From NCBI GenBank assembly GCA_963170055.1, contig CAUJGJ010000467.1:526001-590000 (forward strand): DNA of 64,000 nt, written 5' to 3'. The translations under genes were made by a program, and so were the position numbers. Every line of letters begins with the position of its first letter. Positions within the stretch are counted from its first letter, which is position 1. This document shows positions 40,183-54,929 of this stretch, one piece after another. A model generated the notes under the pieces. It did no database searches and was not told where the DNA came from. It was given only the letters and a program-made list of their open reading frames with translations. The stretch comes from Halisarca cf. caerulea. Lineage: Eukaryota > Porifera > Demospongiae > Chondrillida > Halisarcidae.

Positions 40183-40909
40183 ATGAAGTTTCTTAACTAC
40201 TGTGGGCGTATTTGTGTAATGTTGGATATGCTGGTGCTAATACCATTATTTGGCACTAGCACCTCACACAATCTCAGTGGACACACATGACCTTTCTGAA
40301 GTTCTGTGGGCGTATTTGTGTAGTGTTGGATATGCTGGTGCTAATACCAATATTTGGCACTAGCACCACGCACATTCCCAGTGGACACACATGAAGTTTA
40401 TTAACTACTGTGGGCGTATTTGTGTAGTGTTGGATATGCTGGTGCTAATACCAATATTTGGCACTAGCACCACGCACATTCCCAGTGAACACACATGACC
40501 TTTCTGAAGTGCTGTGGGCGTATTTGTGTAGTGTTGATATGCTGGTGCTAATACCAATATTTGGCACTAGCACCATGCACATTCCCAGTGGATACACATG
40601 AAGTTTCTTCACTGCAGTGGGCGTATTTGTGTAGTGTTGGATATGCTGGTGCTAATACCAATATTTGGCACTAGCACCACGCACATTCCCAGTGGACACA
40701 CATGAAGTTTCTGAAATGCATTGGGCGTATTTGTGTAGTGTTGGATATGCTGGTGCTAATACCATTATTTGGCACTAGCACCTCACACAATCTCAGTTGA
40801 CACACATGACCTTTCTGAAGTGCTGTGGGCGTATTTGTGTAGTGTTGGATATGCTGGTGCTAATACCAATATTTGGCACTAGCACCACGCACATTCCCAG
40901 TGGACACAC

Positions 40910-43708
40910 ATGAAGTTTCTTAACTACTGTGGGCGTATTTGTGTAGTGTTGGATATGCTGGTGCTAATACCAATATTTGGCACTAGACCAAGCACATTCC
41001 CAGTGGACACACATGACCTTTCTGAAGTGCTGTGGGCGTATTTGTGTAGTGTTGATATGCTGGTGCTAATACCAATATTTGGCACTAGCACCATGCACAT
41101 TCCCAGTGGATACACATGAAGTTTCTTAACTGCAGTGGGCGTATTTGTGTAGTGTTGGATATGCTGGTGCTAATACCAATATTTGGCACTAGCACCACGC
41201 ACATTCCCAGTGGACACACATGAAGTTTCTGAAGTGCTGTAGCCGTATTTGTGTAGTGTTGGATATGCTGGTGCTAATACCATTATTTGGCACTAGCACC
41301 TCACACAATCTCAGTGGACACACATGACCTTTCTGAAGTGCTGTGGGCGTATTTGTGTAGTGTTGGATATGCTGGTGCTAATACCAATATTTGGCACTAG
41401 CACCACGCACATTCCCAGTGGACACACATGAAGTTTCTTAACTACTGTGGGCGTATTTGTGTAGTGTTGGATATGCTGGTGCTAATACCAATATTTGGCA
41501 CTAGACCAAGCACATTCCCAGTGGAAACACATGACCTTTCTGAAGTGCTGTGGGCGTATTTGTGTAGTGTTGATATGCTGGTGCTAATACCAATATTTGG
41601 CACTAGCACCATGCACATTCCCAGTGGATACACATGAAGTTTCTTCACTGCAGTGGGCGTATTTGTGTAGTGTTGGATATGCTGGTGCTAATACCAATAT
41701 TTGGCACTAGCACCACGCACATTCCCAGTGGACACACATGAAGTTTCTGAAGTGCTGTGGGCGTATTTGTGTAGTGTTGGATATGCTGGTGCTAATACCA
41801 TTATTTGGCATTAGCACCACGCACATTCCCAGTGGACACACATGAAGTTTCTTAACTACTGTGGGCGTATTTGTGTAATGTTGGATATGCTGGTGCTAAT
41901 ACCATTATTTGGCACTAGCACCTCACACAATCTCAGTGGACACACATGACCTTTCTGAAGTTCTGTGGGCGTATTTGTGTAGTGTTGGATATGCTGGTGC
42001 TAATACCAATATTTGGCACTAGCACCACGCACATTCCCAGTGGACACACATGAAGTTTCTTAACTACTGTGGGCGTATTTGTGTAGTGTTGGATATGCTG
42101 GTGCTAATACCAATATTTGGCACTAGCACCACGCACATTCCCAGTGGACACACATGACCTTTCTGAAGTGCTGTGGGCGTATTTGTGTAGTGTTGATATG
42201 CTGGTGCTAATACCAATATTTGGCACTAGCACCATGCACATTCCCAGTGGATACACATGAAGTTTCTTCACTGCAGTGGGCGTATTTGTGTAGTGTTGGA
42301 TATGCTGGTGCTAATACCAATATTTGGCACTAGCACCACGCACATTCCCAGTGGACACACATGAAGTTTCTGAAATGCATTGGGCGTATTTGTGTAGTGT
42401 TGGATATGCTGGTGCTAATACCATTATTTGGCACTAGCACCTCACACAATCTCAGTTGACACACATGACCTTTCTGAAGTGCTGTGGGCGTATTTGTGTA
42501 GTGTTGGATATGCTGGTGCTAATACCAATATTTGGCACTAGCACCACGCACATTCCCAGTGGACACACATGAAGTTTCTTAACTACTGTGGGCGTATTTG
42601 TGTAGTGTTGGATATGCTGGTGCTAATACCAATATTTGGCACTAGACCAAGCACATTCCCAGTGGACACACATGACCTTTCTGAAGTGCTGTGGGCGTAT
42701 TTGTGTAGTGTTGATATGCTGGTGCTAATACAATATTTGGCACTAGCACCATGCACATTCCCAGTGGATACACATGAAGTTTCTTCACTGCAGTGGGCGT
42801 ATTTGTGTAGTGTTGGATATGCTGGTGCTAATACCAATATTTGGCACTAGCACCACGCACATTCCCAGTGGACACACATGAAGTTTCTGAAGTGCTGTGA
42901 GCATATTTGTGTAGTGTTGGATATGCTGGTGCTAATACCATTATTTGGCATTAGCACCACGCACATTCCCAGTGGACACACATGAAGTTTCTTAACTACT
43001 GTGGGCGTATTTGTGTAATGTTGGATATGCTGGTGCTAATACCATTATTTGGCACTAGCACCTCACACAATCTCAGTGGACACACATGACCTTTCTAAAG
43101 TTCTGTGGGCGTATTTGTGTAGTGTTGGATATGCTGGTGCTAATACCAATATTTGGCACTAGCACCACGCACATTCCCAGTGGACACACATGAAGTTTCT
43201 TAACTACTGTGGGCGTATTTGTGTAGTGTTGGATATGCTGGTGCTAATACCAATATTTGGCACTAGCACCACGCACATTCCCAGTGGACACACATGACCT
43301 TTCTGAAGTGCTGTGGGCGTATTTGTGTAGTGTTGATATGCTGGTGCTAATACCAATATTTGGCACTAGCACCATGCACATTCCCAGTGGATACACATGA
43401 AGTTTCTTCACTGCAGTGGGCGTATTTGTGTAGTGTTGGATATGCTGGTGCTAATACCAATATTTGGCACTAGCACCACGCACATTCCCAGTGGACACAC
43501 ATGAAGTTTCTGAAATGCATTGGGCGTATTTGTGTAGTGTTGGATATGCTGGTGCTAATACCATTATTTGGCACTAGCACCTCACACAATCTCAGTTGAC
43601 ACACATGACCTTTCTGAAGTGCTGTGGGCGTATTTGTGTAGTGTTGGATATGCTGGTGCTAATACCAATATTTGGCACTAGCACCACGCACATTCCCAGT
43701 GGACACAC
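40910..43708. repeat. 2,799-bp (27-monomer) higher-order repeat, copy 1
   Basis: Recurs at 43,709 to ~46,300 at an offset of 2,799 bp. The CTAGACCAAGC anchor monomers begin at 40,910, 41,428, 42,569, 43,709, 44,227 and 45,368, giving repeating steps of 518, 1,141 and 1,140. The GAAATGCATTGGG monomers at 40,711, 42,370, 43,510 and 45,169 give steps of 1,659, 1,140 and 1,659. The block is thus a compound of a 5-monomer and two 11-monomer sub-blocks. Confidence 0.85.
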
Positions 43709-46300
43709 ATGAAGTTTCTTAACTACTGTGGGCGTATTTGTGTAGTGTTGGATATGCTGGTGCTAATACCAATATTTGGCACTAGACCAAGCACATTCCC
43801 AGTGGACACACATGACCTTTCTGAAGTGCTGTGGGCGTATTTGTGTAGTGTTGATATGCTGGTGCTAATACCAATATTTGGCACTAGCACCATGCACATT
43901 CCCAGTGGATACACATGAAGTTTCTTCACTGCAGTGGGCGTATTTGTGTAGTGTTGGATATGCTGGTGCTAATACCAATATTTGGCACTAGCACCACGCA
44001 CATTCCCAGTGGACACACATGAAGTTTCTGAAGTGCTGTAGCCGTATTTGTGTAGTGTTGGATATGCTGGTGCTAATACCATTATTTGGCACTAGCACCT
44101 CACACAATCTCAGTGGACACACATGACCTTTCTGAAGTGCTGTGGGCGTATTTGTGTAGTGTTGGATATGCTGGTGCTAATACCAATATTTGGCACTAGC
44201 ACCACGCACATTCCCAGTGGACACACATGAAGTTTCTTAACTACTGTGGGCGTATTTGTGTAGTGTTGGATATGCTGGTGCTAATACCAATATTTGGCAC
44301 TAGACCAAGCACATTCCAAGTGGACACACATGACCTTTCTGAAGTGCTGTGGGCGTATTTGTGTAGTGTTGATATGCTGGTGCTAATACCAATATTTGGC
44401 ACTAGCACCATGCACATTCCCAGTGGATACGCATGAAGTTTCTTCACTGCAGTGGGCGTATTTGTGTAGTGTTGGATATGCTGGTGCTAATACCAATATT
44501 TGGCACTAGCACCACGCACATTCCCAGTGGACACACATGAAGTTTCTGAAGTGCTGTGGGCGTATTTGTGTAGTGTTGGATATGCTGGTGCTAATACCAT
44601 TATTTGGCATTAGCACCACGCACATTCCCAGTGGACACACATGAAGTTTCTTAACTACTGTGGGCGTATTTGTGTAATGTTGGATATGCTGGTGCTAATA
44701 CCATTATTTGGCACTAGCACCTCACACAATCTCAGTGGACACACATGACCTTTCTGAAGTTCTGTGGGCGTATTTGTGTAGTGTTGGATATGCTGGTGCT
44801 AATACCAATATTTGGCACTAGCACCACGCACATTCCCAGTGGACACACATGAAGTTTCTTAACTACTGTGGGCGTATTTGTGTAGTGTTGGATATGCTGG
44901 TGCTAATACCAATATTTGGCACTAGCACCACGCACATTCCCAGTGGACACACATGACCTTTCTGAAGTGCTGTGGGCGTATTTGTGTAGTGTTGATATGC
45001 TGGTGCTAATACCAATATTTGGCACTAGCACCATGCACATTCCCAGTGGATACACATGAAGTTTCTTCACTGCAGTGGGCGTATTTGTGTAGTGTTGGAT
45101 ATGCTGGTGCTAATACCAATATTTGGCACTAGCACCACGCACATTCCCAGTGGACACACATGAAGTTTCTGAAATGCATTGGGCGTATTTGTGTAGTGTT
45201 GGATATGCTGGTGCTAATACCATTATTTGGCACTAGCACCTCACACAATCTCAGTTGACACACATGACTTTTCTGAAGTGCTGTGGGCGTATTTGTGTAG
45301 TGTTGGATATGCTGGTGCTAATACCAATATTTGGCACTAGCACCACGCACATTCCCAGTGGACACACATGAAGTTTCTTAACTACTGTGGGCGTATTTGT
45401 GTAGTGTTGGATATGCTGGTGCTAATACCAATATTTGGCACTAGACCAAGCACATTCCCAGTGGACACACATGACCTTTCTGAAGTGCTGTGGGCGTATT
45501 TGTGTAGTGTTGATATGCTGGTGCTAATACAATATTTGGCACTAGCACCATGCACATTCCCAGTGGATACACATGAAGTTTCTTCACTGCAGTGGGCGTA
45601 TTTGTGTAGTGTTGGATATGCTGGTGCTAATACCAATATTTGGCACTAGCACCACGCACATTCCCAGTGGACACACATGAAGTTTCTGAAGTGCTGTGAG
45701 CATATTTGTGTAGTGTTGGATATGCTGGTGCTAATACCATTATTTGGCATTAGCACCACGCACATTCCCAGTGGACACACATGAAGTTTCTTAACTACTG
45801 TGGGCGTATTTGTGTAATGTTGGATATGCTGGTGCTAATACCATTATTTGGCACTAGCACCTCACACAATCTCAGTGGACACACATGACCTTTCTGAAGT
45901 GCTGTGGGCGTATTTGTGTAGTGTTGGATATGCTGGTGCTAATACCAATATTTGGCACTAGCACCACGCACATTCCCAGTGGACACACATGAAGTTTCTT
46001 AACTACTGTGGGCTTATTTGTGTAGTGTTGGATATGCTGGTGCTAATACCAATATTTGGCACTAGCACCACGCACATTCCCAGTGGACACACATGACCTT
46101 TCTGAAGTGCTGTGGGCGTATTTGTGTAGTGTTGATATGCTGGTGCTAATACCAATATTTGGCACTAGCACCACGCACATTCCCAGTGGATACACATGAA
46201 GTTTCTTCACTGCAGTGGGCGTATTTGTGTAGTGTTGGATATGCTGGTGCTAATACCAATATTTGGCACTAGCACCACGCACATTCCCAGTGGACACACA
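43709..46300. repeat. 2,799-bp higher-order repeat, copy 2 (incomplete)
   Basis: Tandem partner of 40,910-43,708. It shares the TACAATATTTGG single-base deletion seen at ~42,731 and ~45,530 and the TGTGAGCATATTT variant. The match decays from ~45,900 (AAGTGCTG for AAGTTCTG) and ends by ~46,300, where GAAGTGCTGTGGGCATATT replaces GAAATGCATTGGG. Confidence 0.84.
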
Positions 46301-46399
46301 TGAAGTTTCTGAAGTGCTGTGGGCATATTTGTGTAGTGTTGGATATGCTGGTGCTAATACCAATATTTGGCACTAGCACCACGCACATTCCCAGTGGAC

Positions 46400-48270
46400 A
46401 CACATGAAGTTTCTTAACTGTGTTGGCGTATTTGTGTACAGTTGGTTATGCTAGTGCTAATACCAATATTTGGCACTAGCACAACACACATTCCCAGTGG
46501 ACACACATGAAGTTTCTTAACTGCTGTGGGCATATTTGTGTAGTGTTGGATATGCTGGTGCTAATACCAATATTTGGCACTAGCACCACGCACATTCCCC
46601 GTGGACACACATGAAGTTTCTGAAGTGCTGTAGGCGTATTTGGGTAGTGTTGGATATGCTGGTGCTAATACCAATATTTGGCACTAGCACCACGCACATT
46701 CCCAGTGGACACACATGAAGTTTCTGAAATGCTGTGGGCGTATTTGTGTAGTGTTGGATATGCTGGTGCTAATACCATTATTTGGCATTAGCACGACGCA
46801 CATTCCCAGTGGACACACATGAAGTTTCTTAACTACTGTGGGCGTATTTGTGTAATGTTGGATATGCTGGTGCTAATACCATTATTTGGCACTAGCACCT
46901 CACACAATCTCAGTGGACACACATGACCTTTCTGAAGTGCTGTGGGCGTATTTGTGTAGTGTTGGATATGCTGGTGCTAATACCAATATTTGGCACTAGC
47001 ACCACGCACATTCCCAGTGGAAACACATGAAGTTTCTTAACTACTGTGGGCGTATTTGTGTAGTGTTGGATATGCTGGTGCTAATACCAATATTTGGCAC
47101 TAGACCAAGCACATTCCCAGTGGACACACATGACCTTTCTGAAGTGCTGTGGGCGTATTTGTGTAGTGTTGATATGCTGGTACTAATACCAATATTTGGC
47201 ACTAGCACCATGCAAATTCCCAGTGGATACACATGAAGTTTCTTCACTGCAGTGGGCGTATTTGTGTAGTGTTGGATATGCTGGTGCTAATACCATTATT
47301 TGGCATTAGCACCACGCACATTCCCAGTGGACACACATGAAGTTTCTTAACTGCTGTTGGCGTATTTGTGTACAGTTGGTTATGCTAGTGCTAATACCAA
47401 TATTTGGCACTAGCACAACACACATTCCCAGTGGACACACATGAAGTTTCTTAACTGCTGTGGGCATATTTGTGTAGTGTTGGATATGCTGGTGCTAATA
47501 CCAATATTTGGCACTAGCACCACGCACATTCCCCGTGGACACACATGAAGTTTCTGAAGTGCTGTAGGCGTATTTGGGTAGTGTTGGATATGCTGGTGCT
47601 AATACCAATATTTGGCACTAGCACCACGCACATTCCCAGTGGACACACATGAAGTTTCTGAAATGCTGTGGGCGTATTTGTGTAGTGTTGGATATGCTGG
47701 TGCTAATACCATTATTTGGCACTAGCACGACGCACATTCCCAGTGGACACACATGAAGTTTCTTAACTACTGTGGGCGTATTTGTGTAATGTTGGATATG
47801 CTGGTGCTAATACCATTATTTGGCACTAGCACCTCACACAATCTCAGTGGACACACATGACCTTTCTGAAGTGCTGTGGGCGTATTTGTGTAGTGTTGGA
47901 TATGCTGGTGCTAATACCAATATTTGGCACTAGCACCACGCACATTCCCAGTGGACACACATGAAGTTTCTTAACTACTGTGGGCGTATTTGTGTAGTGT
48001 TGGATATGCTGGTGCTAATACCAATATTTGGCACTAGACCAAGCACATTCCCAGTGGACACACATGACCTTTCTGAAGTGCTGTGGGCGTATTTGTGTAG
48101 TGTTGATATGCTGGTGCTAATACCAATATTTGGCACTAGCACCATGCACATTCCCAGTGGATACACATGAAGTTTCTTCACTGCAGTGGGCGTATTTGTG
48201 TAGTGTTGGATATGCTGGTGCTAATACCATTATTTGGCATTAGCACCACGCACATTCCCAGTGGGCACAC
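46400..48270. repeat. 934-bp (9-monomer) tandem duplication
   Basis: Two adjacent copies at an offset of 934 bp. Shared variants are GTGTACAGTTGGTTATGCTAG (~46,434 and ~47,370), CATTCCCCGTGG, TATTTGGGTAGTG (~46,636 and ~47,570), GCACGACGCAC (46,791 and 47,725) and the CTAGACCAAGC pair (47,027 and 47,961). The first copy has AACTGTGTTGG where the second has AACTGCTGTTGG. Confidence 0.8.
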
Positions 48271-51200
48271 ATGAAGTTTCTTAACTACTGTGGGCGTATT
48301 TGTGTAATGTTGGATATGCTGGTGCTAATACCATTATTTGGCACTAGCACCTCACACAATCTCAGTGGACACACATGACCTTTCTGAAGTGCTGTGGGCG
48401 TATTTGTGTAGTGTTGGATATGCTGGTGCTAATACCAATATTTGGCACTAGCACCACGCACATTCCCAGTGGACACACATGAAGTTTCTTAACTACTGTG
48501 GGCGTATTTGTGTAGTGTTGGATATGCTGGTGCTAATACCAATATTTGGCACTAGCACCACGCACATTCCCAGTGGACACACATGACCTTTCTGAAGTGC
48601 TGTGGGCGTATTTGTGTAGTGTTGGATATGCTGGTGCTAATACCAATATTTGGCACTAGCACCATGCACATTCCCAGTGGATACACATGAAGTTTCTTCA
48701 ATGCAGTGGGCGTATTTGTGTAGTGTTGGATATGCTGGTGCTAATACCAATATTTGGCACTAGCACCACGCACATTCCCAGTGGACACACATGAAGTTTC
48801 TGAAGTGCTGTGGGCATATTTGTGTAGTGTTGGATATGCTGGTGCTAATACCAATATTTGGCACTAGCACCACGCACATTCCCAGTGGACACACATGAAG
48901 TTTCTTAACTGCTGTTGGCGTATTTGTGTACAGTTGGTTATGCTAGCGCTAATACCAATATTTGGCACTAGCACCACGCACATTCCCCGTGGACACACAT
49001 GAAGTTTCTGAAGTGCTGTAGGCGTATTTGTGTAGTGTTGGATTTGCTGGTGCTAATACCAATATTTGGCACTAGCACCACGCACATTCCCAGTTGACAC
49101 ACATGAAGTTTCTAAAGTGCTGTGGGCGTATTTGTGTAGTGTTGGATATGCTGGTGCTAATACCAATATTTGGCACTAGCACCACGCACATTCCCAGTGG
49201 ACACACATGAAGTTTCTTAACTACTGTGGGCGTATTTGTGTAGTGTTGGATATGCTGGTTCTAATACCAATATTTGGCACTAGCACCACGCACATTCCCA
49301 GAGGACACACATGACCTTTCTGAAGTGCTGTGGGCGTATTTGTGTAGTGTTGGATATGCTGGTGCTAATACCAATATTTGGCACTAGCACCACGCACATT
49401 CCCAGTGGACACACATGAAGTTTCTGAAATGCTGTGGGCGTATTTGTGTAGTGTTGGATATGCTGGTGCTAATACCATTATTTAGCACTAGCACCACGCA
49501 CATTACCAGAGGACACACATAAAGTTTCTTAACTACTGTAGGCGTATTTGTGTAATGTTGGATATGCTGGTGCCAATACCATTATTTGGCACTAGCACCT
49601 CGCACAATCCCAGTGGACACACATGACCTTTCTGAAGTGCTGTGGGCGTATTTGTGTAGTGCTGGATATGCTGGTGCAAATACCAATATTTGGCACTAGC
49701 ACCACGCACATTCCCAGTGGACACACATGAAGTTTCTTAAGTGCTGTGGGCGTATTTGTTTAGTGTTGGATATGCTGGTGCTAATACCAATATTTGGCAC
49801 TAGCACCACGCACATTCCCAGTGGACACACATGAAGTTTCTTAAATGCTGTGGGCGTATTTGTGTAATGTTGGATATGCTTTTGCTAATACCAATATTTG
49901 GCACTAGCACCACGCACATTCCCAGTGGACACACATGAAGTTTCTGAAATGCTGTGGGCGTATTTGTGTAGTGTTGGATATGCTGGTGCTAATACCATTA
50001 TTTGGCATTAGCACCACGCACATTCCCAGTGGACACACATGAAGTTTCTTAACTACTGTGGGCGTATTTGTGTAATGTTGGATATGCTGGTGCTAATACC
50101 ATTATTTGGCACTGGCACCTCACACAATCTCAGTGGACACACATGACCTCTCAGAAGTGCTGTGGGCGTATTTGTGTAGTGTTGGATATGCTGGTGCTAA
50201 TACCAATATTTTACACTAGCACCACGAACATTCCCAGTGGACACACATGAAGTTTCTTAACTACTGTGGGCGTATTTGTGTAGTGTTGGATATGCTGGTG
50301 CTAATACCAATATTTGGAACTAGCACCACGCACATTCCCAGTGGACACACATGACCTTTCTGAAGTGCTGTGGGCGTATTTGTGTAGTGTTGATATGCTG
50401 GTGCTAATACCAATATTTGGCACTAGCACCACGCACATTCCCAGTGGATACACATGAAGTTTCTTCACTGCAGTGAGCGTATTTGTGTAGTGTTGGATAT
50501 GCTGGTGCTAATACCAATATTTGGCACTAGCACCACGCACATTCCCAGTGGACACACATGAAGTTTGTTAACTACTGTGGGCGTATTTGTGTAGTGTTGG
50601 ATATGCTGGTGCTAATACCAATATTTGGCACTAGCACCACGCACATTCCCAGTGGACACACATGACCTTTCTGAAGTGCTGTGGGCGTATTTGTGTAGTG
50701 TTGATATGCTGGTGCTAATACCAATATTTGGCACTAGCACCACGCACATTCCCAGTGGATACACATGAAGTTTCTTCACTGCAGTGAGCGTATTTGTGTA
50801 GTGTTGGATATGCTGGTGCTAATACCAATATTTGGCACTAGCACCACGCACATTCCCAGTGGACACACATGAAGTTTCTGAAGTGCTGTGGGCGTATTTG
50901 TGTAGTGTTGGATATGCTGGTGCTAATACCAATATTTGGCACTAGCACCACGCACATTCCCAGTGGACACACATGAAGTTTCTTAACTGCTGTTGGCGTA
51001 TTTGTGTAGAGTTGGTTATGCTGGTGCTAATACCAATATTTGGCACTAGCACCACGCACATTCCCAGTGGACACACATGAAGTTTCTGAAGTGCTGTGGG
51101 CGTATTTGTGTAGTGTTGGATATGCTGGTGCTAATACCAATATTTGGCACTAGCACCACGCACATTCCCAGTGGACACACATGAAGTTTCTTAACTACTG

Positions 51201-54200
51201 TGGGCGTATTTGTGTAGTGTTGGATATGCTGGTGCTAATACCAATATTTGGCACTAGCACCACGCACATTCCCAGTGGACACACATGACCTTTCTGAAGT
51301 GCTGTGGGCGTATTTGTGTAGTGTTGGATATGCTGGTGCTAATACCAATATTTGGCACTAGCACCACGCACATTCCCAGTGGACACACATGAAGTTTCTG
51401 AAATGCTGTGGGCGTATTTGTGTAGTGTTGGATATGCTGGTGCTAATACCATTATTTAGCACTAGCACCACGCACATTACCAGAGGACACACATAAAGTT
51501 TCTTAACTACTGTAGGCGTATTTGTGTAATGTTGGATATGCTGGTGCTAATACCAATATTTGGCACTAGCACCACGCACATTCCCAGTGGACACACATGA
51601 AGTTTCTTAACTACTGTGGGCGTTTTTGTGTAGTGTTGGATATGCTGGTGCTAATACCAATATTTGGCACTAGCACCACGCACATTCCCAGTGGACACAC
51701 ATGACCTTTCTGAAGTGCTGTGGGCGTATTTGTGTAGTGTTGGATATGCTGGTGCTAATACCAATATTTGGCACTAGCACCACACACATTCCCAGTGGAC
51801 ACACATGAAGTTTCTGAAATGCTGTGGGCGTATTTGTGTAGTGTTGGATATGCTGGTGCTAATACCATTATTTAGCACTAGCACCACGCACATTACCAGA
51901 GGACACACATAAAGTTTCTTAACTACTGTAGGCGTATTTGTGTAATGTTGGATATGCTGGTGCTAATACCAATATTTGGCACTAGCACCACGCACATTCC
52001 CAGTGGACACACATGAAGTTTCTTAACTACTGTGGGCGTATTTGTGTAGTGTTGGATATGCTGGTGCTAATACCAATATTTGGCACTAGCACCACGCACA
52101 TTCCCAGTGGACACACATGAAGTTTCTGAAATGCTGTGGGCGTATTTGTGTAGTGTTGGATATGCTGGTGCTAATACCAATATTTGGCACTAGCACCACG
52201 CACATTCCCAGTGGACACACATGAAGTTTCTGAAATGCTGTGGGCGTATTTGTGTAGTGTTGGATATGCTGGTGCTAATACCATTATTTAGCACTAGCAC
52301 CACGCACATTACCAGAGGACACACATAAAGTTTCTTAACTACTGTAGGCGTATTTGTGTAATGTTGGATATGCTGGTGCCAATACCATTATTTGGCACTA
52401 GCACCTCGCACAATCCCAGTGGACACACATGACCTTTCTGAAGTGCTGTGGGCGTATTTGTGTAGTGCTGGATATGCTGGTGCTAATACCAATATTTGGC
52501 ACTAGCACCACGCACATTCCCAGTGGACACACATGAAGTTTCTTAAGTGCTGTGGGCGTATTTGTGTAGTGTTGGATATGCTGGTGCTAATACCAATATT
52601 TGGCACTAGCACCACGCACATTCCCAGTGGACACACATGAAGTTTCTTAAGTGCTGTGGGCGTATTTGTGTAATGTTGGATATGCTGGTGCTAATACCAA
52701 TATTTGGCACTAGCACCACGCACATTCCCAGTGGACACACATGAAGTTTCTGAAATGCTGTGGGCGTATTTGTGTAGTGTTGGATATGCTGGTGCTAATA
52801 CCATTATTTGGCATTAGCACCACGCACATTCCCAGTGGACACACATGAAGTTTCTGAAATGCTGTGGGCGTATTTGTGTAGTGTTGGATACGCTGGTGCT
52901 AATACCATTATTTGGCATTAGCACCACGCACATTCCCAGTGGACACACATGAAGTTTCTTAACTACTGTGGGCGTATTTGTGTAATGTTGGATATGCTGG
53001 TGCTAATACCATTATTTGGCACTAGCACCTCACACAATCTCAGTGGACACACATGACGTTTCTGAAGTGCTGTGGGCGTATTTGTGTAGTGTTGGATATG
53101 CTGGTGCTAATACCAATATTTGGCACTAGCACCACGCACATTCCCAGAGGACACACATGAAGTTTCTTAACTACTGTGGGCGTATTTGTGTAGTGTTGGA
53201 TATGCTGGTGCTAATACCAATATTTGGCACTAACACCACGCACATTCCCAGTGGACACACATGACCTTTCTGAAGTGCTGTGGGCGTATTTGTGTAGTGT
53301 TGATATGCTGGTGCTAATACCAATATTTGGCACTAGCACCACGCACATTCCCAGTGGATACACATGAAGTTTCTTCACTGCAGTGAGCGTATTTGTGTAG
53401 TGTTGGATATGCTGGTGCTAATACCAATATTTGGCACTAGCACCACGCACATTCCCAGTGGACACACATGAAGTTTCTGAAGTGCTGTGGGCGTATTTGT
53501 GTAGTGTTGGATATGCTGGTGCTAATACCAATATTTGGCACTAGCACCACGCACATTCCCAGTGGACACACATGAAGTTTCTTAACTGCTGTTGGCGTAT
53601 TTGTGTAGAGTTGGTTATGCTGGTGCTAATACCAATATTTGGCACTAGCACCACGCACATTCCCAGTGGACACACATGAAGATTCTTAACTACTGTGGGC
53701 GTATTTGTGTAGTGTTGGATATGCTGGTGCTAATACCAATATTTGGCACTAGCACCACGCACATTCCCAGTGGACACACATGACCTTTCTGAAGTGCTGT
53801 GGGCGTATTTGTGTAGTGTTGGATATGCTGGTGCTAATACCAATATTTGGCACTAGCACCACGCACATTCCCAGTGGACACACATGAAGTTTCTGAAATG
53901 CTGTGGGCGTATTTGTGTAGTGTTGGATATGCTGCTGCTAATACCATTATTTAGCACTAGCACCACGCACATTACCAGAGGACACACATAAAGTTTCTTA
54001 ACTACTGTAGGCGTATTTGTGTAATGTTGGATATGCTGGTGCCAATACCATTATTTGGCACTAGCACCTCGCACAATCCCAGTGGACACACATGACCTTT
54101 CTGAAGTGCTGTGGGCGTATTTGTGTAGTGCTGGATATGCTGGTGCTAATACCAATATTTGGCACTAGCACCACGCACATTCCTAGTGGACACACATGGA

Positions 54201-54929
54201 GTTTCTTAAGTGCTGTGGGCGTATTTGTGTAGTGTTGGATATGCTGGTGCTAATACCAATATTTGGCACTAGCACCACGCACATTCCCAGTGGACACACA
54301 TGAAGTTTCTGAAATGCTGTGGGCGTATTTGTGTAGTGTTGGATATGCTGGTGCTAATACCATTATTTGGCATTAGCACCACGCACATTCCCAGTGGACA
54401 CACATGAAGTTTCTTAACTACTGTGGGCGTATTTGTGTAATGTTGGATATGCTGGTGCTAATACCATTATTTTGCACTAGCACCTCGCACAATCTCAGTG
54501 GACACACATGACCTTTCTGAAGTGCTGTGGGCGTATTTGTGTAGTGTTGGATATGCTGGTGCTAATACGAATATTTGGCAATAGCACCACGCACATTCCC
54601 AGTGGACACACATGAAGTTTCTGAGGTGCTGTGGGCGTATTTGTGTAGTGTTGGATATGCTGGTGCTAATACCAATATTTGGCACTAGCACCACGCACAT
54701 TCCCAGTGGACACACATGAAGTTTCTGAAGTGCTGTGGGCGTATTTGTGTAATGTTGGATATACTGGTGCTAATACCAATATTTGGCACTAGGCTCACTC
54801 ACATTCTCAGTGGACACACATGAAGTTTCTGAAATGCTGTGGGCGTATTTGTGTAGTGTTGGATATGCTGGTGCTAATACCAATATTTGGAACTAGCACC
54901 ACGCACATTCCCAGTGGACACACATGAAG

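Larger units (their letters stand above)
26701..54400. repeat. Satellite zone C: ACCATTATTTGGCATTAGC / CTCACACAATCTCAG subfamily
   Basis: Zone C is defined by monomers with ACCATTATTTGGCATTAGCACC or ACCATTATTTGG followed by CTCACACAATCTCAGTGG; by the CACTAGACCAAGCAC deletion variant followed by ACCATGCACATTCCC, GGATACACATG and TTCACTGCAG; by GTTACTTAACAACTGTGGGG followed by ATTACCAGAGGACAC; and by GAAATGCATTGGGCG between ~40.7 and 45.2 kb. These occur in fixed order within repeated blocks. Zone B markers (CACATATTCCC, GTAGCCG) reappear sporadically, so the zones have exchanged blocks. Confidence 0.82.
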
